From JBEAOO01 sp041164825 (GTDB lineage Bacteria > Pseudomonadota > Gammaproteobacteria > Burkholderiales > Burkholderiaceae_C): a stretch of 5,924 nucleotides of DNA. The stretch is taken from NCBI GenBank assembly GCA_041164825.1, contig JBEAOO010000250.1:1-5924 (forward strand), in the 5' to 3' direction. Both the position numbers and the translations under genes were made by a program. The notes beneath the pieces were generated by a model. The model was not told the DNA's origin. It searched no databases and saw nothing but the letters and a program-made list of their open reading frames with translations. Below are positions 4,871 to 5,924 of this stretch, one piece after another (the stretch's first letter is position 1; every line of letters starts with the position of its first letter).

Positions 4871-5924
4871 GACTCACCGAACAGTTCATCCGCCGTCCGG
4901 TGATGACGGTGCTGCTGAACGTGGCCATCGTCTTGGCCGGTTTGGTGGCGCTGGGCAAGATCCCCGTGGCCGCCTTGCCGAGCTACAACACGCCAGTGAT
5001 CCAGGTCAGCGCCAACCTGCCTGGCGCCAGCCCCGACACCATGGCGAGCTCGGTGGCGCTGCCGCTGGAAAAGCAGTTTTCCACCATCGCCGGCCTGGCC
5101 AACATCAGCTCCACCAACACGCTGGGCCAAAGCTCGCTGACGCTGGAATTTGAGCCCACGCGCGAGATCGACGCCGCCGCACTCGATGTGCAAGCAGCGC
5201 TGTTCCGCGCCCAGCGCTCGCTGCCGGCCGAGATGACCTCGCCACCGTCCTACCGCAAGGTCAACCCGGCCGACGCGCCGGTGCTGTTCTTGGCGCTCAC
5301 CTCGCCGTCGATGGCGATGTCGGACCTGAACGAGTTCGCCGAGAACCTGATCGCGCCCACGCTCTCCACCATCGACGGTGTGGCCCAGGTGTCGATCTTT
5401 GGCCAGAAGCGTTATGCCGTGCGCATCCGCGTGCGGCCCGAGGCATTGGCCCAGCGCAACATCACGCTCGATGAGCTGCGCACCGCCATTGCCGGCGCCA
5501 ACGCCAACACACCCGTGGGCTTGCTCGAAGGCCCGCGCCAGGTGCTGACCATCCAGGCCAACAAGCAGCTGGCCAGCGCGCGCGAGTTTGGCCAGCTGAT
5601 CGTGGCCAGCCGCAACAACGTGCCGGTGCGCCTGCGCGAGGTGGCCGATGTGCAGGACAGCGTGGAGACCGCCAAGAGCTTTGCCAGCTACAACGGCGAA
5701 GCCTCGATCACCCTGGCCGTGCAACGCCAACCCAATGCCAACACCGTGCAGGTGGTCGACCGCGTGCGCGCGCTGCTGCCGCGCTTCGAGACGCAGCTGC
5801 CCGCCTCGGTGCAGATCACGCCCTACAACGACCGCTCGCAATCCATCCGCGAATCGCTGCACGATGTGAACCTCACGCTCGCCGGCACGGTGATCTTGGT
5901 GGTGCTGGTGATCTTCTTGTTCCT
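4867..5924 (+). CDS. RND-family (HAE1) efflux transporter permease, N-terminal part (cut by window edge)
   Basis: The frame is open from ATG 4867 to the window end, giving 352 codons of a protein normally of about 1,030-1,060 residues. This is the inner-membrane, proton-driven pump that exports drugs or other small molecules through the adaptor. The opening MRLTEQFIRRPVMTVLLNVAI is typical, with TM1 at about 12-30. The periplasmic porter region follows, with PGASPDTMASSVALPLEKQ (52-70), SSLTLEFE (89-96), KVNPADAPVL (131-140), GANANTPVG (210-218) and VQRQPNAN (285-292). TM2 starts at about 337 (LTLAGTVILVVLVIFLF) and is cut. Several of these blocks are closest, from memory, to MdtB/MdtC and relatives. 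The proton-relay aspartates of TM4 lie beyond the window and cannot be checked. The gene shares ATGA with the adaptor stop, as in a translationally coupled operon. Substrate is unknown. Confidence 0.95.
   Translation, partial: MRLTEQFIRRPVMTVLLNVAIVLAGLVALGKIPVAALPSYNTPVIQVSANLPGASPDTMASSVALPLEKQFSTIAGLANISSTNTLGQSSLTLEFEPTREIDAAALDVQAALFRAQRSLPAEMTSPPSYRKVNPADAPVLFLALTSPSMAMSDLNEFAENLIAPTLSTIDGVAQVSIFGQKRYAVRIRVRPEALAQRNITLDELRTAIAGANANTPVGLLEGPRQVLTIQANKQLASAREFGQLIVASRNNVPVRLREVADVQDSVETAKSFASYNGEASITLAVQRQPNANTVQVVDRVRALLPRFETQLPASVQITPYNDRSQSIRESLHDVNLTLAGTVILVVLVIFLF

Noticed and set aside
3850..5862. Minus-strand open frame of 670 codons opposite the efflux genes
   Set aside because: It is a mirror of two well-supported plus-strand genes; its composition is His/Gly/Ala/Pro-rich without any domain.

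Overview
This 5,924-base window is GC-rich chromosomal DNA. It most resembles a betaproteobacterium of the order Burkholderiales, perhaps Comamonadaceae. That placement is inferred from composition, codon use and protein style; there is no rRNA or other marker in the window. The high GC content produces very long spurious open frames on the strand opposite each real gene.

Layout. Bases 1 to about 117 look like one end of an insertion sequence: on the minus strand they hold the first 11 codons of a probable IS5/IS1182-type transposase, in DNA of lower GC content (70 of the first 120 bases). The minus strand from 2504 to 138 encodes a complete bifunctional penicillin-binding protein 1A (glycosyltransferase plus transpeptidase), whose stop lies only about 20 bases from the inferred insertion-sequence edge. 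Bases 2505-2720 are a divergent intergenic region. On the plus strand follow a MarR-family regulator (2721-3233, GTG start), a periplasmic membrane-fusion protein of an RND efflux pump (3287-4870), and the start of the RND inner-membrane transporter (4867 to the window end, cut off), which overlaps the fusion-protein gene by ATGA.

How it works together. The three plus-strand genes form a plausible operon: a MarR repressor controlling itself and a tripartite efflux pump. The fusion protein carries the hairpin-tip R-x3-L-x6-S signature used to dock with TolC-type outer-membrane channels; the channel gene is not in the window and may lie just downstream. The penicillin-binding protein is a housekeeping wall synthase that shares only the intergenic region with the pump genes.

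No wholly new system is evident. The most unusual points are the extended glycine/alanine/serine-rich insertions in the fusion protein, including a natural GGGS-type linker; the two abutting palindromes ending exactly at the regulator's GTG, suggesting an autorepressed leaderless transcript; and the insertion sequence sitting immediately behind the wall-synthase gene.
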